64,000 bases of DNA from Ceratothoa steindachneri. Taxonomy: Eukaryota > Arthropoda > Malacostraca > Isopoda > Cymothoidae. The notes under the pieces are model-generated. The model was not told where the DNA came from and did no database searches. It was given only the letters and a program-made list of their open reading frames with translations. Positions 1 to 11,141 of this stretch are shown here, in pieces. Within the stretch, counting starts at the first letter, position 1; the number at the start of each line of letters is the position of its first letter. Position numbers and translations under genes: made by a program. The stretch covers positions 15,531,239 through 15,595,238 of the forward strand of contig OZ018333.1 in assembly GCA_963969495.1 (NCBI GenBank), read 5' to 3'.

Positions 1-115
1 CACGTAAACCATGCTTCCACACAAAAGGTGAGCGAGGCATGGCGTTTCTGTTAGATTTGTTTGACAGGATCTGGACAGAAGGTTTTCATCCACCATCCTA
101 GCCCAATCTCTCTAA
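1..115 (+). pseudogene. Jockey-like non-LTR RT fragment
   Basis: A short piece of reverse transcriptase. From about position 31 the frame reads ERGMAFLLDLFDRIWTEGFH before a stop. The same stretch (YAMLRHLSE...MAFL) occurs in the longer elements at about 3690-3770 and, inverted, at about 14570-14650, which ties it to one family. It lies between the conserved GPD-x-IPYAML motif and the next RT block. A stop and frame changes in about 110 bases show it is dead. Its 5' side is outside the window. Confidence 0.7.
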
Positions 116-311
116 CCATTACGTGTTCAACCATTAGCTCTCCTCACATTGGTTATGTTAAGTTAGATTGACAATCATTGTTGAACCCAAAAGGCGCCAT
201 TGGTCGCTCATGGTTTCCCCTGCGGATGGTGTTTTTCTTTTTCTTTTTTACTCTAACCAGTGATCCTGCCTACTTTAATATAATAAAATTAACCTCCTAT
301 TTTATTTTCAG

Positions 312-1109
312 ATTCATTGTCCGCCTGCAAATGTAGAAATAGGCTTCTCTCCTTCTAACTCTCAAAGGCCTCTCTTTCAAGGAAGAGGAAAGCTGAAGAA
401 GAATTCGTGCTCCCCAGGGAATCATTTCAAATGCAGTTCTTGTCCATATCAAACAACGCATCGACCTAATTTTGAGAGACATGAAAGAACCTACATAGGT
501 GAAAAGCCTCTCATGTGCAGTTCTTGTCCTTATCAAGCAGCGCAAATCGGTATTCTTAAGCATCATGAAAGAACCCACGCAGGGAAAAGACCTTTTAAAT
601 GCAACTCCTGTTCTTATCAAGCGACGCGACTTGAGAATCTTAAGAGACATGAAAGAGCCCACACGGGTGAAAAGCCTTTCAAATGCAGTTCCTGTCCTTA
701 TCAAGCAGCGCAACTTAGTACTCTTAAGACACATGAAAGGACCCACACGAAGGAAAAGCCTTTCATGTGCAGTTTATGTCCTTATCAAGCAACACAACTC
801 GGTACAATTAAGCATCATAAAAGAATCCACACAGGTGAAAAACCTTTTAAATGCAGCTCCTGTTCCTATCAAGCGACGCGACTTGGCAATCTTAAGAGAC
901 ACCAAAGAACCCACACTGGTGAAAGGCTTTTCAAATGCAGTTTCTGTCCCTTACAAGTAGCGCGAAATTACGATCTTATGAGACACGAAAGAACCCACAC
1001 GGGTGAAAAGCCTTTCAAATGCAGTTTCTGTCCGTATCAATCAGCGCGAAATTACTATCTTAAGATACACGAAAGAACCCACACGAGTGAAGAAGCCTTT
1101 CAAATATAA
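312..1109 (+). CDS. Tandem C2H2 zinc-finger protein, terminal exon
   Basis: Likely a sequence-specific DNA-binding nuclear protein. Eight C2H2 fingers of exactly 28 residues (84 bp) run from position 426 to the stop at 1107-1109, joined by TGEKPF-type linkers. The core is C-x2-C-x12-H-x3-H with the repeated signature CSSCPYQA. Finger 1 ends HERTY instead of HERTH and so lacks its last zinc ligand. The frame is open back to 312 without a clear ATG, and a good 3' splice site (pyrimidine tract then TTATTTTCAG) ends at 311, so I start the exon there rather than at an internal ATG. Upstream exons were not found. Fingers 7 and 8 resemble each other (SARNY/VARNY), suggesting recent unit duplication. 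No KRAB, BTB or ZAD domain lies in this exon. It is the only plausible host gene here; a retained pseudogene is possible. Confidence 0.8.
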   Translation: MHCPPANVEIGFSPSNSQRPLFQGRGKLKKNSCSPGNHFKCSSCPYQTTHRPNFERHERTYIGEKPLMCSSCPYQAAQIGILKHHERTHAGKRPFKCNSCSYQATRLENLKRHERAHTGEKPFKCSSCPYQAAQLSTLKTHERTHTKEKPFMCSLCPYQATQLGTIKHHKRIHTGEKPFKCSSCSYQATRLGNLKRHQRTHTGERLFKCSFCPLQVARNYDLMRHERTHTGEKPFKCSFCPYQSARNYYLKIHERTHTSEEAFQI

Positions 1110-1385
1110 TGCCTGTCCCTAACAACTATGGCACAAGAAAGAACTCATAATGGCTAAAACCTTTCAAATGCAGTTCTTGCCCCTATTAAACAGGCAAATT
1201 GGGGCTCTTAAGCACCATGAAAGAAATCTTAATGGGTGAATATCTATTCAAATGTAGTTCTTGCTCCTATCGACCAACAAAAAGTAATCTTAAAATGCAT
1301 TTAATCACACACTCGAATATAAAACTTTCCAAATATAGTTCTTGTCCCTATCAATGCAAGTCCATATATTATCTTTAAAAAAAAC
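1110..1385 (+). pseudogene. Decayed extra zinc-finger repeats
   Basis: Directly after the stop of the zinc-finger exon the 84-bp pattern continues in eroded form. Segments like TTTCAAATGCAGTTCTTG followed by CCCTAT recur near 1157, 1247 and 1329, and ATGAAAGAA-type finger ends are still visible. Indels and stops break every frame. The array was therefore once about three or four fingers longer and was shortened by a premature stop, or it is shedding fingers at its 3' end. Confidence 0.75.
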
Positions 1386-2640
1386 ACACTTAATAAAACA
1401 CGCGAGGGAATTCTTCGCAGTTTCAGAGATGACTTGTTATTACTGGTGTATTCCTTCCTGACGGGAAGAGGACAACATCGCCTGAATCTGCATCAGATGC
1501 TAAATTTGAAACCATATGGACAACACAAGACGGTGCTAAATACTTGTATTTCATTGCCAGGTAGTCCCTTCCCCCACCAACCCCACCGATTGTCTTCCTC
1601 AGAAAAAGGTTAAGAAAGAATAATATTTGTAGTGTCCTTGTGGCTCTCTGCGAATGATCTGTCCTCATGAGGGTGACATCCCTAACCCCTCGCATTAAAT
1701 GGTGTTATTTAATGTTTTTTTCTCCTGCTTATATCACAAATCGGTCAATAGCAACCGTCATATAGGCAGATGAACCGGGCCTCACCTCTATGCTCGCGGT
1801 GTTTCCAGAGGCTTCCCGCGAGTCCTCCTGCCTTGTCGTTGGAGACTGGCCTCAGCCTACTCATTAGAGCAGACTGCGAGCGAATTTTTACTATACCTCC
1901 CGGCTCGACCTATATTTATGGTCTCATTTTTATCTTATTCATTGTCTTCTCCTCTCCCACTGTATATCCTTTTTTTTTCCTTTCCTAAAGGGCGATCGAT
2001 TACACCTCAGCGTATCAGTGTGATGGGTTGAAGTGTAGGACAATGAATGTGTGGATGCTAGTGCGTGTTCTAGATTTAAAATTGTTTTATTTTTTGGCAA
2101 TCCTGGTGTACCTGTACTGCCTCAGCAGGGTGCGTCGTTCCGTTGCTGAACCGGTGTTGAGTTGGATGTAGTGGGTGCCCGGACCGCGGCTGACTATTGC
2201 CATGGTTTTTGCGCTTTCAAAGGGAAATTTCCGAAGTTAGCCTCCCATTTTTAAAACGACGGTGCTTCTCATTGAGGAGTGCACAGGCCCCTCTCTTCCT
2301 TCCAAGGTTGGGTATCGGAGAAGGCGGTGGCGTAAGTGTGTTCTTAACTGCGCCTCCCAACTAAATAATATAGTAGTATATGGAGAAAATTAAACAAAAA
2401 AAACTACTTCGTAGAATTATTTTACTTCTGGATATTGTTTCTCGCGCCAAATCCGTTATCTACCCTGACTTTGAATACCACCGCTTTTAGTCTTAGAACG
2501 AAATCCGCCATTTCCCTATCAAAATATTTTTTATGTCAATGAGGATTTTGATGAAGGCGACAAACCGCCTTGCATGTAGTCGTCTAACGATGAAGCCTCC
2601 CGCCCATAACATGATTCAGCCCCACCACCACGGGATGGGG
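1386..2640. other. No gene recognised
   Basis: Short open frames only, none with recognisable motifs. There is a T-rich patch near 1965-1985 and an A-rich patch near 2393. The GC-richer part (about 2100-2340) could be leader sequence of the Jockey-like element that follows, but I see no direct evidence for that. Confidence 0.5.
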
Positions 2641-2644
2641 GCCG

Positions 2645-5015
2645 GGCGGGTAGATGCGCCATTTACAGCAGCTGCACCTGGATAGGAGGTATACTGTTAT
2701 TTCCGCATACATTCCACCGTCAACCGACTTTGACGCGGGTGACTTCCGCCACCTCGTGGCACGGTTAGCGAGACCCTTTCTCTTACTCAGGTACTTGAAC
2801 GTTAGACACCCTCTCTCAGGAGACTACTCGATTAATCCCAAGGGTCAAGTCCTTGTCGACCTGATCGACGAGCTGGAGATAGGTGTCCTAAATGTGGATG
2901 AGTTTACTCATCCTGCCCGAGAACGGTTTCATTTTTCTGTCTAGATTTATCTTTGTGCTCTCTGGATGCACAGCCTGATGGGCTGTAGTCGATGACATTC
3001 CAATTAAAATATTTTCTGGGCTGCTGCCACCTGAGACCCCGCCCCAGTGTCCTTGGCCCGTGCACGATGGTCTACATTTCAGGAAATGACTGATTTTTCT
3101 ATCTCAGTCGATAATTTTAGGTCTCTAAATGAGGCCATTGAGTTCTCCCGCAACCTCATCGCGGTTGTCATAACTACTATTCCTAGAAAGTCTGGCCGTT
3201 TTGCACGCCGAGCGCTTAGGTGGTGGCCAGCCCAGTTTGAGGCGGCCGTCAAACAGAAGCGTTATGCCTAAATGCGCATAACGCTAGGGCTAGGAAAAGC
3301 GGCACTACTGCCGTTTTTCCTGGTTGGCATACGTGTCTTCACTTTACAGGAAGACCCCTGCAACAGAAGTGTAAAAGAGAGTCAAAAGGATTAGGAGCGA
3401 CTTCTCGCAGTATCCCACTTCAGTTCTCCAAAAGAAAGGGACCGCAATATCGGACCCTGCGTCCGTGGCGGAATCCTTCGCAACTACTTTCTCCGTATTC
3501 TCTCTCCATGGAGCTGCTCCGCCAGCATTCAATGCGCGTCGAGATATCGCAGAAGGCTGCCGACTGAGGTTTACCTCCAGAGGCAGGCAACCATTAAACG
3601 ACGTGTACATTGAGTGAATTTCGTTCCGCGCTCGCTTCGTGCGCGGACACCGCGCCTGGTCCGGAGGATGACCCGTACCCCACGCCATGCTTCGACACCT
3701 AGGTGAGCAAATCATGTCCTTCCTGCTAGATTTGTTGAACAGGATCTAGGCAGAGGATATCCTCCCATGCTTCTGGTGAATCGCTACTGTGTTCGTTTTT
3801 CGCAAACCGGGGAGATATCATTCTACCCCGACCGGTTTCCCGCCAATCTCTCTCCTCCTGCGTGTGTAAGTTGATGAAAATTGGTAAATGTTAGATTAAC
3901 CTTTTTTCTGGACAGCGGAGGCCATCTGTCTTTTGCACAGTGCGGCTTTCGCAAGTTCCACTCCACATCGGATGCTCTGCTCCGACTGGAAAATGCCGTC
4001 TGCGAAGCCTTCCTTCGTAGACAGCAATACGCCACGGTGTTTTTCGATCTGGGGAAGGCGTATGATACCGCATGGAGATAAATTATCATTGAGACTCCAC
4101 ACGATAGGGGCGAGGGGACGCCTCACAATCTTTATATGTGGTTTTGCGAGGTCGTCGATTCTGCGTATGAGTGGAGGGAGCCTTCTCCGTCCCAATGGAG
4201 TAGAAAGATGGTCTCCTGCAGGGGAGTGTTCTCAGTTTCAGACTCTTTGCCCAGAATATCAACGTCATTACCTCGGTGCCACCGGAAAATATTTCTCGCT
4301 ATTCTCTACGCGGACTACCTTTCTATTTCTTTTGGTGCGGCCCAGATGCCAACGCTGTAGCATCGACTCCAACAGGCATTAAACCACGTCTCTAGCTATA
4401 CCGAATCAAACAGGCTTCGGATTTCCTTGGGAAAGACTAAGGTAGTGCAATTCTGCCGCCATCAAAGGCTCAACCCTTACACAGACTTGTTTCTAAATTG
4501 AGTTCGCCTGAAAGTGGCAGACTCGCACCATTTCCTTGGTCTTGTAGGTGACCGACGCCTCACCTGGGAGGCTCATATTTGCAGCCTTAGGGTCTCTTTA
4601 CCTGCTCGCTGGATATTCTTCGTTCCGTGGCATTAGACTCCTGGGGCCCTGATAGGGTTACTGTCTTACTTTATTTCGATCCTTAATTCGTTCTAAAATA
4701 GAATATGGATGCGAGCTGTATGCATCCACAGCCGAGCATATATTGCGTTAAATCGACTCGATCAAAACACCGGCCTTCGCCTGGCGACCGCTGCCTTCCG
4801 CGCGCCCCCTATTGAAAGCCTATTGTCGACTCTGGGGAGATGCCACTCGCTCTGCGCCATGCACAGTGTATTATTCGTCTGTATACGCGAGCCCAAGGTC
4901 TACCTTAGTCGCCCAAAACTCTCACTGCATCCGCAGAGCTCGTTGTAGCTCTCGGGCTGGTGGCACTCCTGCTTCTGCCCAGGTTGCCACCCTTGTGGGT
5001 ACCACTTTTGACTAA
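2645..5015 (+). pseudogene. Jockey-like non-LTR retrotransposon ORF2, dead
   Basis: Encoded an endonuclease-reverse transcriptase for target-primed retrotransposition. Order along the strand: an endonuclease piece at 2654-2944 (TVISAYIPPSTDFDAGDF, then a GDFNVRHPLWGD-like stretch read here as RYLNVRHPLSGD); a linker at 3047-3271 (RARWSTFQEMTDFS, IPRKSGRFARRALRWW); the RT start near 3620-3720 (FRSALASCADTAPGPEDDPY); an RT block at 3881-4081 (FFLDSGGHLSFAQCGFRKF, FFDLGKAYDTAWR); a decayed catalytic box near 4300 (ILYADYLSISF, where YADD is expected); and an RT-to-RNase H linker at 4709-4948 (LNRLDQNTGLRLATAAFRAP). Frameshifts and stops separate all blocks. The endonuclease N-terminus and the RNase H are missing. 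It is the same family as 12.7-14.7 kb and 62.8-64 kb. Confidence 0.8.
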
Positions 5016-5118
5016 TTGTCGATACGCTGTGGTGGAGCGAGTGTGAGGGCCATTCTCCCACCCCTTTTTCAATACCCTCTCCCTCCTTCTGTAAGACTGT
5101 TGGTGAATGGGAATGGTT

Positions 5119-5119
<1 letters not shown>

Positions 5120-5183
<64 letters not shown>
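5120..5183. repeat. (TA)n microsatellite
   Basis: About 64 bases of pure TA dinucleotides, just beyond the last recognisable Jockey-like sequence. Confidence 0.95.
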
Positions 5184-5186
<3 letters not shown>

Positions 5187-5560
5187 GATTTCATGATTTA
5201 TTTAAAATGTATTTTTTCTCTCTGTAAAGATTGTAGATAGTTTTGATAAGTAAATTATTAAAACAAAGATCAACTCTGTTATATATATAGATTATTATTA
5301 CTGCCTTTTCTAAAGAGTAGCTGGAATCGAAAGTTTGCCATAACTTAATTGAATCCATTGTAAGTCCCGCTGAGACGGAAAGGGCTTTTTTATATGCCTT
5401 AATACGTGACCGGATCGCAATATAATATTGCACGAGCTCGGAGGCTCCAGCTTCTTTTTATAAGACCTAGGCAAAAATTGTGGCCACACAAGTGGCAGCC
5501 GGCAGAACTTTTCCCGGGGGGTAAAACGTGAGGCCATTTCTTTGTTTTTAGGTACAAGTG
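5184..5560. other. No gene recognised
   Basis: AT-rich sequence between a microsatellite and the putative LTR. No motif-bearing frame is visible. Part of it could belong to the LTR if my proposed LTR start is too far right. Confidence 0.4.
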
Positions 5561-5892
5561 TGTTGGTTAGGCCTCCTTGTACGATTTTGTATTTTTGTGG
5601 GTGTGCTAGTTTATCTCTTCGATTTATATATTGCGAGGTAGTATTCGCACATAGGATTGATTGTATTTGATTGTGGATATTTTGCCAATAAGTAGGATTG
5701 TTTTGTTTTTTTACGAGATCTCAAATTTATTTATCCCGATCTCTTGTAAATGTTTACCTCATATTTTGAGGGGTAAATAAAGGTCTGTATATCTTATCCG
5801 TTTCATTTCTTCGTCGGGTTTTCACGTCCAATTTAGTGGAGGAAGTGGGTTGGATCGATTGGGAATTTAGTGTAGATTGACGGCCCGCTACA
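5561..5892 (+). mobile_element. Putative 5' LTR
   Basis: The right edge is supported because a CA dinucleotide at 5891-5892 is followed two bases later by a tRNA-Lys-type primer site. An AATAAA lies in GTAAATAAAGG near 5774. The left edge is a guess placed at TGTTGGTTAGG, giving a TG...CA element of about 330 bp. No 3' LTR was found, so the boundaries cannot be confirmed by a second copy. Confidence 0.5.
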
Positions 5893-5894
5893 TT

Positions 5895-5912
5895 TGTCGC
5901 CCGAACAGGTAC
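5895..5912 (+). promoter_or_regulatory. Primer binding site, tRNA-Lys type
   Basis: TGTCGCCCGAACAGGTAC matches the 18-base complement of the tRNA-Lys(UUU) 3' end (TGGCGCCCGAACAGGGAC) at 16 of 18 positions. It sits two bases after the LTR end and about 120 bp before the gag ATG, the expected place for priming minus-strand cDNA synthesis. Confidence 0.8.
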
Positions 5913-6030
5913 GCGAGATTTTGAAATCAGGAGCGTGATAGGATTGAATTGCAGTCCACACCCAATTAGAGTGACAAGTAGTTCAGTTGCTTTTCCCCTT
6001 TTTTTCTAAAATTTTTACTAATCCGTGTAA

Positions 6031-7696
6031 ATGGCTTCTGCTGAGCATGGATTGCACGAAGAAATGGTACGATTGAGGCTGGAATTGAGGAAGGAGGAAG
6101 AGTGCGAAATGTTAAGGAGCGTGATTGAGGGATTGGAGAGTGATATGATGAGTATGGATGAGAAATGGACGAGAGAGAGAAGTAGGTCGACCAACGAATG
6201 AAGAACCTCTATGACACGATGAAGGGGTCAGAACCGGCCTCAGGACCCTCGACCACGACCGCTGCTCTGACCGAAGGAGATACGACAAATGAGATGAGTG
6301 GAAATATATGCGAGTCTACAGAGGACAGGATGATTGTGAGTGATAGGAAGGACAGAGAATGGAAGAAAGTGGAACCCAAGAGAGGAAGGAAGACTGGGTC
6401 AAAGGGGAAAGATTGGAAGGCAAGAGGGAAGAGAGTGGACTCGTTGTACTCGGATGAAGGAGAGAGTGATGGTATGATTAGGATGAGTGAGAGTGAAGTA
6501 AATGTGGGGAAAGGAATTTTGATTAGGCAAGTCCCGAAAGTTGATAGGTTTAAATTGCATAGTAGTAAGAGTGTGGGAGAGTTCTTCGGGGAGTTTGAAC
6601 GCTATTGCAAGCTAAAATACCCGGAGAATAAGGGATACTGGATGAATGTTTTGGAAGAATGTTGGGGTGGAAAAGTATTAGAGTTCTTCCGACTGATAAC
6701 GAATATGGAAGAACCGAGGTATGAGGTGGTGAAGGAGAGACTAATTGGGCAAGGGAAACGAATCAAAGAGAGTGTGAAGTATAAAAGGGTTAATGAATTT
6801 GAAAAAGCCCGCATGGGAAAGTGTGAACATGTATGCACATAGGCTTGAGAATGTGGCGAGAAAGCGGTATGGTGATGATGATGTAAATGAATGTAAACCA
6901 CTGATGAGGAAGTTTTTGGACACAATCCCGCGAAAGGTGAGGAAATGGCTGAGTGGAAAGAGAAAGGAGAGAGTGAGACTGACAGGTGAACGGTTGATGT
7001 GCGAGGATGTGTTGGAACTGTTACAAGATGGACGATTTGATGATGAAAGCGATCTAGAAGAGGATGGATGGTACAGTGTGAATGTTGGAGGTAAGAATCC
7101 CAGGAGCTTTCATCCACCCCAGCAGTTTGTCAGCTACAGGGATGCCCTGAAGGCTGCACCAGCTGGAGTGATGTCAAACTTCCTGGGCCGGCAGAATGGA
7201 TGGGCGAATGGAGGATGGGCGAATGAAAGGGGACAGATGAGTGGTAAGCGCGTGAATGGGTATATGATGGAACAACCGAGGTATGTCCCAGCGAATGAGA
7301 GGTCAAATGGTGTGAAAGAGATCGTAGGATGTCGTAGGTGTGGAAGAAATGGGCATATGTTGGCGGAATGTAGTTGGACGTCTGGTGCATGATTTGGGTG
7401 TGGTAAGAAGGGGGCATATGATAAAGGATTGCCACGAAAGTGTGAAAGAGTGCTTCGAGTGTAAAGAAATAGGACATTTGAAGAAAGATTGTCGGAGGTT
7501 GAATGGTGGAGCAACTGCTGGGGGAAGTATGAAGTATGCTTGTGGTAATTCTGGAAAGGCTGGTCATTATGCGAGGATGTGTCGTGACCAGAGGAATGTA
7601 TGTAGCTATTGTGCGATGGAAGGACATTCGAGTGAAAAGTGTTGGATTAGACTAAGAGCCCAAGGTGTGAATGGAAAGACTGAAACGGGAAACTAA
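6031..7696 (+). pseudogene. gag: LTR-retrotransposon gag with five zinc knuckles
   Basis: Structural polyprotein (capsid and nucleocapsid) of an LTR retrotransposon. The start is ATG 6031 (MASAEHGLHEEMVRLRLE), opening a charged, probably coiled-coil N-terminus that runs into a stop at 6199-6201. The frame is resumed from 6198 with a basic and acidic linker and a capsid-like region (GEFFGEFERYCKLKYPENK), shifts again near 6810 (AHRLENVARKRYGDDD, MRKFLDTIPRKVRKWLSG), and reaches five CCHC knuckles: CRRCGRNGHMLAEC, a damaged FGCGKKG unit, CFECKEIGHLKKDC, a variant ACGNSGKAGHYARMC and CSYCAMEGHSSEKC. In the second knuckle a Cys codon has become TGA and one extra G shifts the frame near 7415. No protease or pol follows. 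A second copy lies inverted at 17685-18453. Confidence 0.85.
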
Positions 7697-7977
7697 ATGG
7701 TAAGAGGGTACCTGGTGAAGTATCCCCTGGGTGCATGAGTGCGAGTAATGTGTTGGTAAGTCTGTCTAGTTTAGTGGGATGGTTTGTGAGAATTTATTGA
7801 ATGCTAAGTTGAATTATATTGAGCCTAGATAACTAAGAGCACCAGCTAAGATCCTAAATTATTTTAGCAATGAAAGAATTTGAAGAAGGATGCTTGAATG
7901 AAAAATAGGATATGAATTCAAGGTTACAAAAATAAGTTTATTTACAAATCTAAATGAGATATTTGTACTTATCTTGA
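7697..7977. other. No gene recognised
   Basis: About 280 bases between the gag end and the inverted Jockey-like ORF1. No motif is visible; a protease would be expected here in an intact element but is not seen. Confidence 0.4.
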
Positions 7978-9110
7978 TCACTCTAAGGCTCTAAATTCGG
8001 TAGAGCTGCCGGTTTTGACGGCTGGTTTAGGTGTTCTTAACCTTGAGAGGTTTTGCGATGTCGGGTTCGGGCTGTTCAAGTAGATTTGGGTAGATGTCAT
8101 TTTATTACTATGCGGTTTTATTTTGTTTTCTGGGGGCGTTGCAGTTTGGGTTTTATATTGCATGATGTTTCTGCTAAGTGCATTTCTCTCTGTAAAACAG
8201 GAGAGAATGCTCGTTGTGGGATCTGTTGTGTGGATGTCTTTATTCGTGAGATTATTTTGTTCCCATCGCATGAGTCAAGTCTTTCAGTTACTCTAGGTTT
8301 TTCACTTGATGCGGAAGTCACCGTTGGTCGAGGATTTAAATGTGGGGACTTAATCTGTGGGGAGTCTGCTAGAAGCTGAGCATCCAAGTGGGCCTCTGTA
8401 ATTTGAGGGGGTTTTTATCTGTTTAAGTCGTCCATCTGTATTGCCATGGTGGATTCTTTGGGCGCTGAGCAGTGTGCATCTTGGGTCATTGGATGAAGAA
8501 TGAGGGATGTACTAAGGGGAGATGTAAGTAACTGATCTTCATAATTGACTCTTTCCTCATTAGAGTATCTGCTCTTTTTGGTCGCTTTTACTTCTGAACC
8601 CGAGATTTGGGGATTTGGCGATTTTGGATTGCTGGGATTTAGGGCTTTCTAAGGCCTGTTGTTTTTTTTTGGTTTTGTTTGGGAGCCTTGCTGGTTTCTG
8701 ATATTTCCTGAGTTCCTTCTGGAGCTTTTGGTTGGGAGTTTGGTCTACTGGTAGAGGCTTTAGGAGTGAGGGTGTCTTTTGTAGCATCAGCATAGCTGGA
8801 TCTATTCAGAGATCTTCCTTCTTCCGACATATCGGCCAAAGCTTGGTACCTGCGAATGCCGTAACGGACCATGCTAATTCGCACTTCTTGATGAAAGAGG
8901 AAGTGTTTGCGTATTCTTCTAAATGCATGATGGTTTTCTCCCCAGTTAATACAGTGTTCGTCTGTGCTGCATTGTTCGCTGATGTGGCCCTGCTGGGAGT
9001 ATTTAAAACATAGCTTTGGGTTCAATGTGCAGTACTTGGCCTGATCACCAAACTCAAGGCATGACCTGCACTGGTTGGATAGGATACGCCTTATCTGCTA
9101 CCCCTTGGGA
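7978..9110 (-). pseudogene. Jockey-like ORF1 (gag-like) with CCHC knuckles
   Basis: RNA-binding ORF1 protein of a Jockey-type non-LTR element, read from high to low coordinates. Three consecutive knuckles lie near 8935-9090: CRSCLEFGDQAKYC, then CFKYSQQGHISEQC, whose second Cys is now Tyr, then CINWGENHHAF, whose second Cys is now Trp. They are followed by RYGIRRYQALADMSEEGRS and SYADATK, typical of the segment after the knuckles, and by a Ser/Pro/Lys/Gln-rich tail that continues in shifting frames to about 7978. The Cys losses and frame shifts mark it as dead. No endonuclease or RT continues from it. Family membership with the other Jockey-like pieces cannot be shown because they lack ORF1. 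Confidence 0.75.
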
Positions 9111-9480
9111 AACCTCGGACCAAATCCTACACGTGGCGTGGTAGACAGGTCAGGATGACGGATCCGGCTTGGTGACTGGCTTAAGAGCGGTGAGGGTCAC
9201 CACGCCTAAAATCGGGTCGTGGGAATGTTCAGTGCCGTGGTTCCCAATTATTGGCTGGGACCTAGATAAATTGCCTACCATGGCTAACGAGCGACATCTG
9301 CCCGGGTTTGAAGTCAAAGTTGTCCCTCCCCTAGGTGGAATGTCAACCAAGACTATGAGCTTCACCTGCCCAGCCTTGTTATACCGTCTGACACTCGGTC
9401 GTTGGACACAATTTCTGTATAAGCAGGGGAACCACGAGCAGGTAATGCGCCAACAATTGGGGTGCAGAGGCTAAGTAGCC
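9111..9480. other. Unassigned stretch between two minus-strand elements
   Basis: A 71-codon minus-strand frame (9150-9365, beginning MKLIVLVDIPPRGGTTL) sits upstream of the ORF1 knuckles and could be its N-terminal part, but it shows no motif I recognise. An opposing plus-strand frame is equally long. I assign no function. Confidence 0.35.
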
Positions 9481-10233
9481 CTAAAAGCTATATATTGCGC
9501 ATGCAGCCCTAAAACTCCCATGAGGTGTCGTTCGACATGTGGCGATGCCAAGATTGTGCAAGAATTCACATAGATACTTGGCCATAAACGAGGATCCACG
9601 ATCAGAGTGCAGGTAGGAAGGCATACCAAATATCGCAAAAATTTTATTTAGACAATGGATTATAGTAGTAGTAGTCATGTTCTGACAGGCAAATGCAAAC
9701 AGAAAACAAGAATACTCATGCACCACCATGAGCATATAGCGGTTTCTGGAGTTCGAGGGTAGAGACCCCTCGAAGTCTAAACTAAGACGTTCAAAGCGCT
9801 GCATGGCCTTGATAAGGGGAGTTTGGTGCGGTTTGTAGAACCGAGGCTTCAATCGGGCACACTGAGGGCATTCAGAGCACACCCTCCCCACATCGTCCAT
9901 GGAATAAGGAAGATTTTTCACTCTGACAAAATAAGCAAGTCTTGCTGCACGAGGATGGCAAAGTCGAGCGTGGAGCTCAGATAATTTCTCGTTATTGACA
10001 GTAGCTCCACAGTGAGCACGTAAGAGATTGTCTGCAGGAATGTTGCATTTACCAGGATGGTACACGATGTCATAATTGTAGCACCCCAACTCGATCTTCC
10101 ATGGATGAATTTTATCATTCTTTATTTTTCCAAGACGATTCGTACGGAACATAAAGCTGACAGCCTGTTGCTCCGTAACTAAGGTGAAACGTCGTCCTAT
10201 CGAGGAATGAGACCACCTCTTTACAGATTCCAC
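9481..10233 (-). pseudogene. Gypsy RNase H end and integrase, truncated
   Basis: An open frame of about 250 codons. It begins in the connection region (TEQQAVSFMF, KIELGCYNYDIVYHPGK), then the zinc-binding integrase N-terminus (H-x3-H as HARLCH, then CSECPQC) and the DDE core (LSLDFEGSLP for the first Asp, then LHSDRGSSF for the second). The frame ends at FRAACAIYSF, about where the catalytic Glu of the core should lie, so the last part of the integrase is lost. Confidence 0.85.
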
Positions 10234-11141
10234 AATTGCACATGTCTCCTTTTTTTACTGCAGAGTGCTTGCGTTCAGTAGGTGTGAGGGTGCGAGAGAA
10301 AAAAGCAACTGGACGGCCTGCCTGATTCAGAGTAGCAGCAATAGCTGTATCGGAGACATCATTCTCAACTACCAAAGGTATAGTTTCATCAATAAAGTGC
10401 ATAACAGCATTCCCAATCTCTTCCGTGAGATCATCGATGGCTTTCAGGGCTTCTGGACTCAGAGGAACAGTGTCAGTTGAACCAAGCGGTCTGATCTTGT
10501 CAGAGAATCGAAAAACCCACTGCGAATAATAGGAAAACATACCAATAACACGGCGTAAGGAAGTACGGTCTTTAGGGAACGGTAATTCCTTTAATGGACG
10601 TAAACGTTCAGAATCTGGTTTGAGAACGCCGTGGGTTATTGTGTAACTAAGAAAATCTATTGATTTTTTGGAAATGACAGACTTAGTCTCGTTGAAGGTA
10701 AGGTTGTGGAACCGGGCAGCCTCTTGAAAATTCCCAAGTTCTCATCGTTCTCCAGCTGGGTTTTTCCTGCCACGACAATATTGTCCACATAAGCATAAGT
10801 TCCATGCAGATCGTGTTTCTTGATGATTTTGTCAATAGTCCTTTGTATGCAAGCAACGCCGTTCGTAACCCCGAATGGCACTTGCAAAATTGATATATCT
10901 TGCCGTTCGCTTCAAAAGCAGTATATGGCTTGTCATCCTCTTCCCATATAGGTATCTGGTGATAAGTACTTTTCAGGTCCAGTGAACTATAGTACTTGTA
11001 ATGATACAGTTCCGTGACAAGGTCGTCTATTCTTGGAAGATGGTACGCATACAAACGAGTGAATCTATTAATGGTCTGTCCATAGTCAACAACTAATCTC
11101 TTTCGGTGGCACTCATTCGACACAAGAACTTGCGTCTCCAT
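10115..11141 (-). pseudogene. pol: Gypsy reverse transcriptase and RNase H
   Basis: RT blocks are clear: KRLVVDYGQTINRFT, AYHLPRIDDLV, YYSSLDLKSTYHQIPI and PYTAFEANGKIYQF, then a frameshift to VPFGVTNGVACIQRTID. The catalytic box reads YAYVDNIVVAG, so the second Asp of YVDD has become Asn. The RNase H start follows after another break (VSDTAIAATLNQAGRPVAFFSRTLTPTERKHSAVKK). The active-site change plus several frameshifts predict no polymerase activity. Confidence 0.85.

Noticed and set aside
297..746. 149-codon minus-strand frame opposite the zinc fingers
   Set aside because: It is a shadow of the regular 84-bp repeat. The plus strand has clear C2H2 fingers and the antisense product has no motif.
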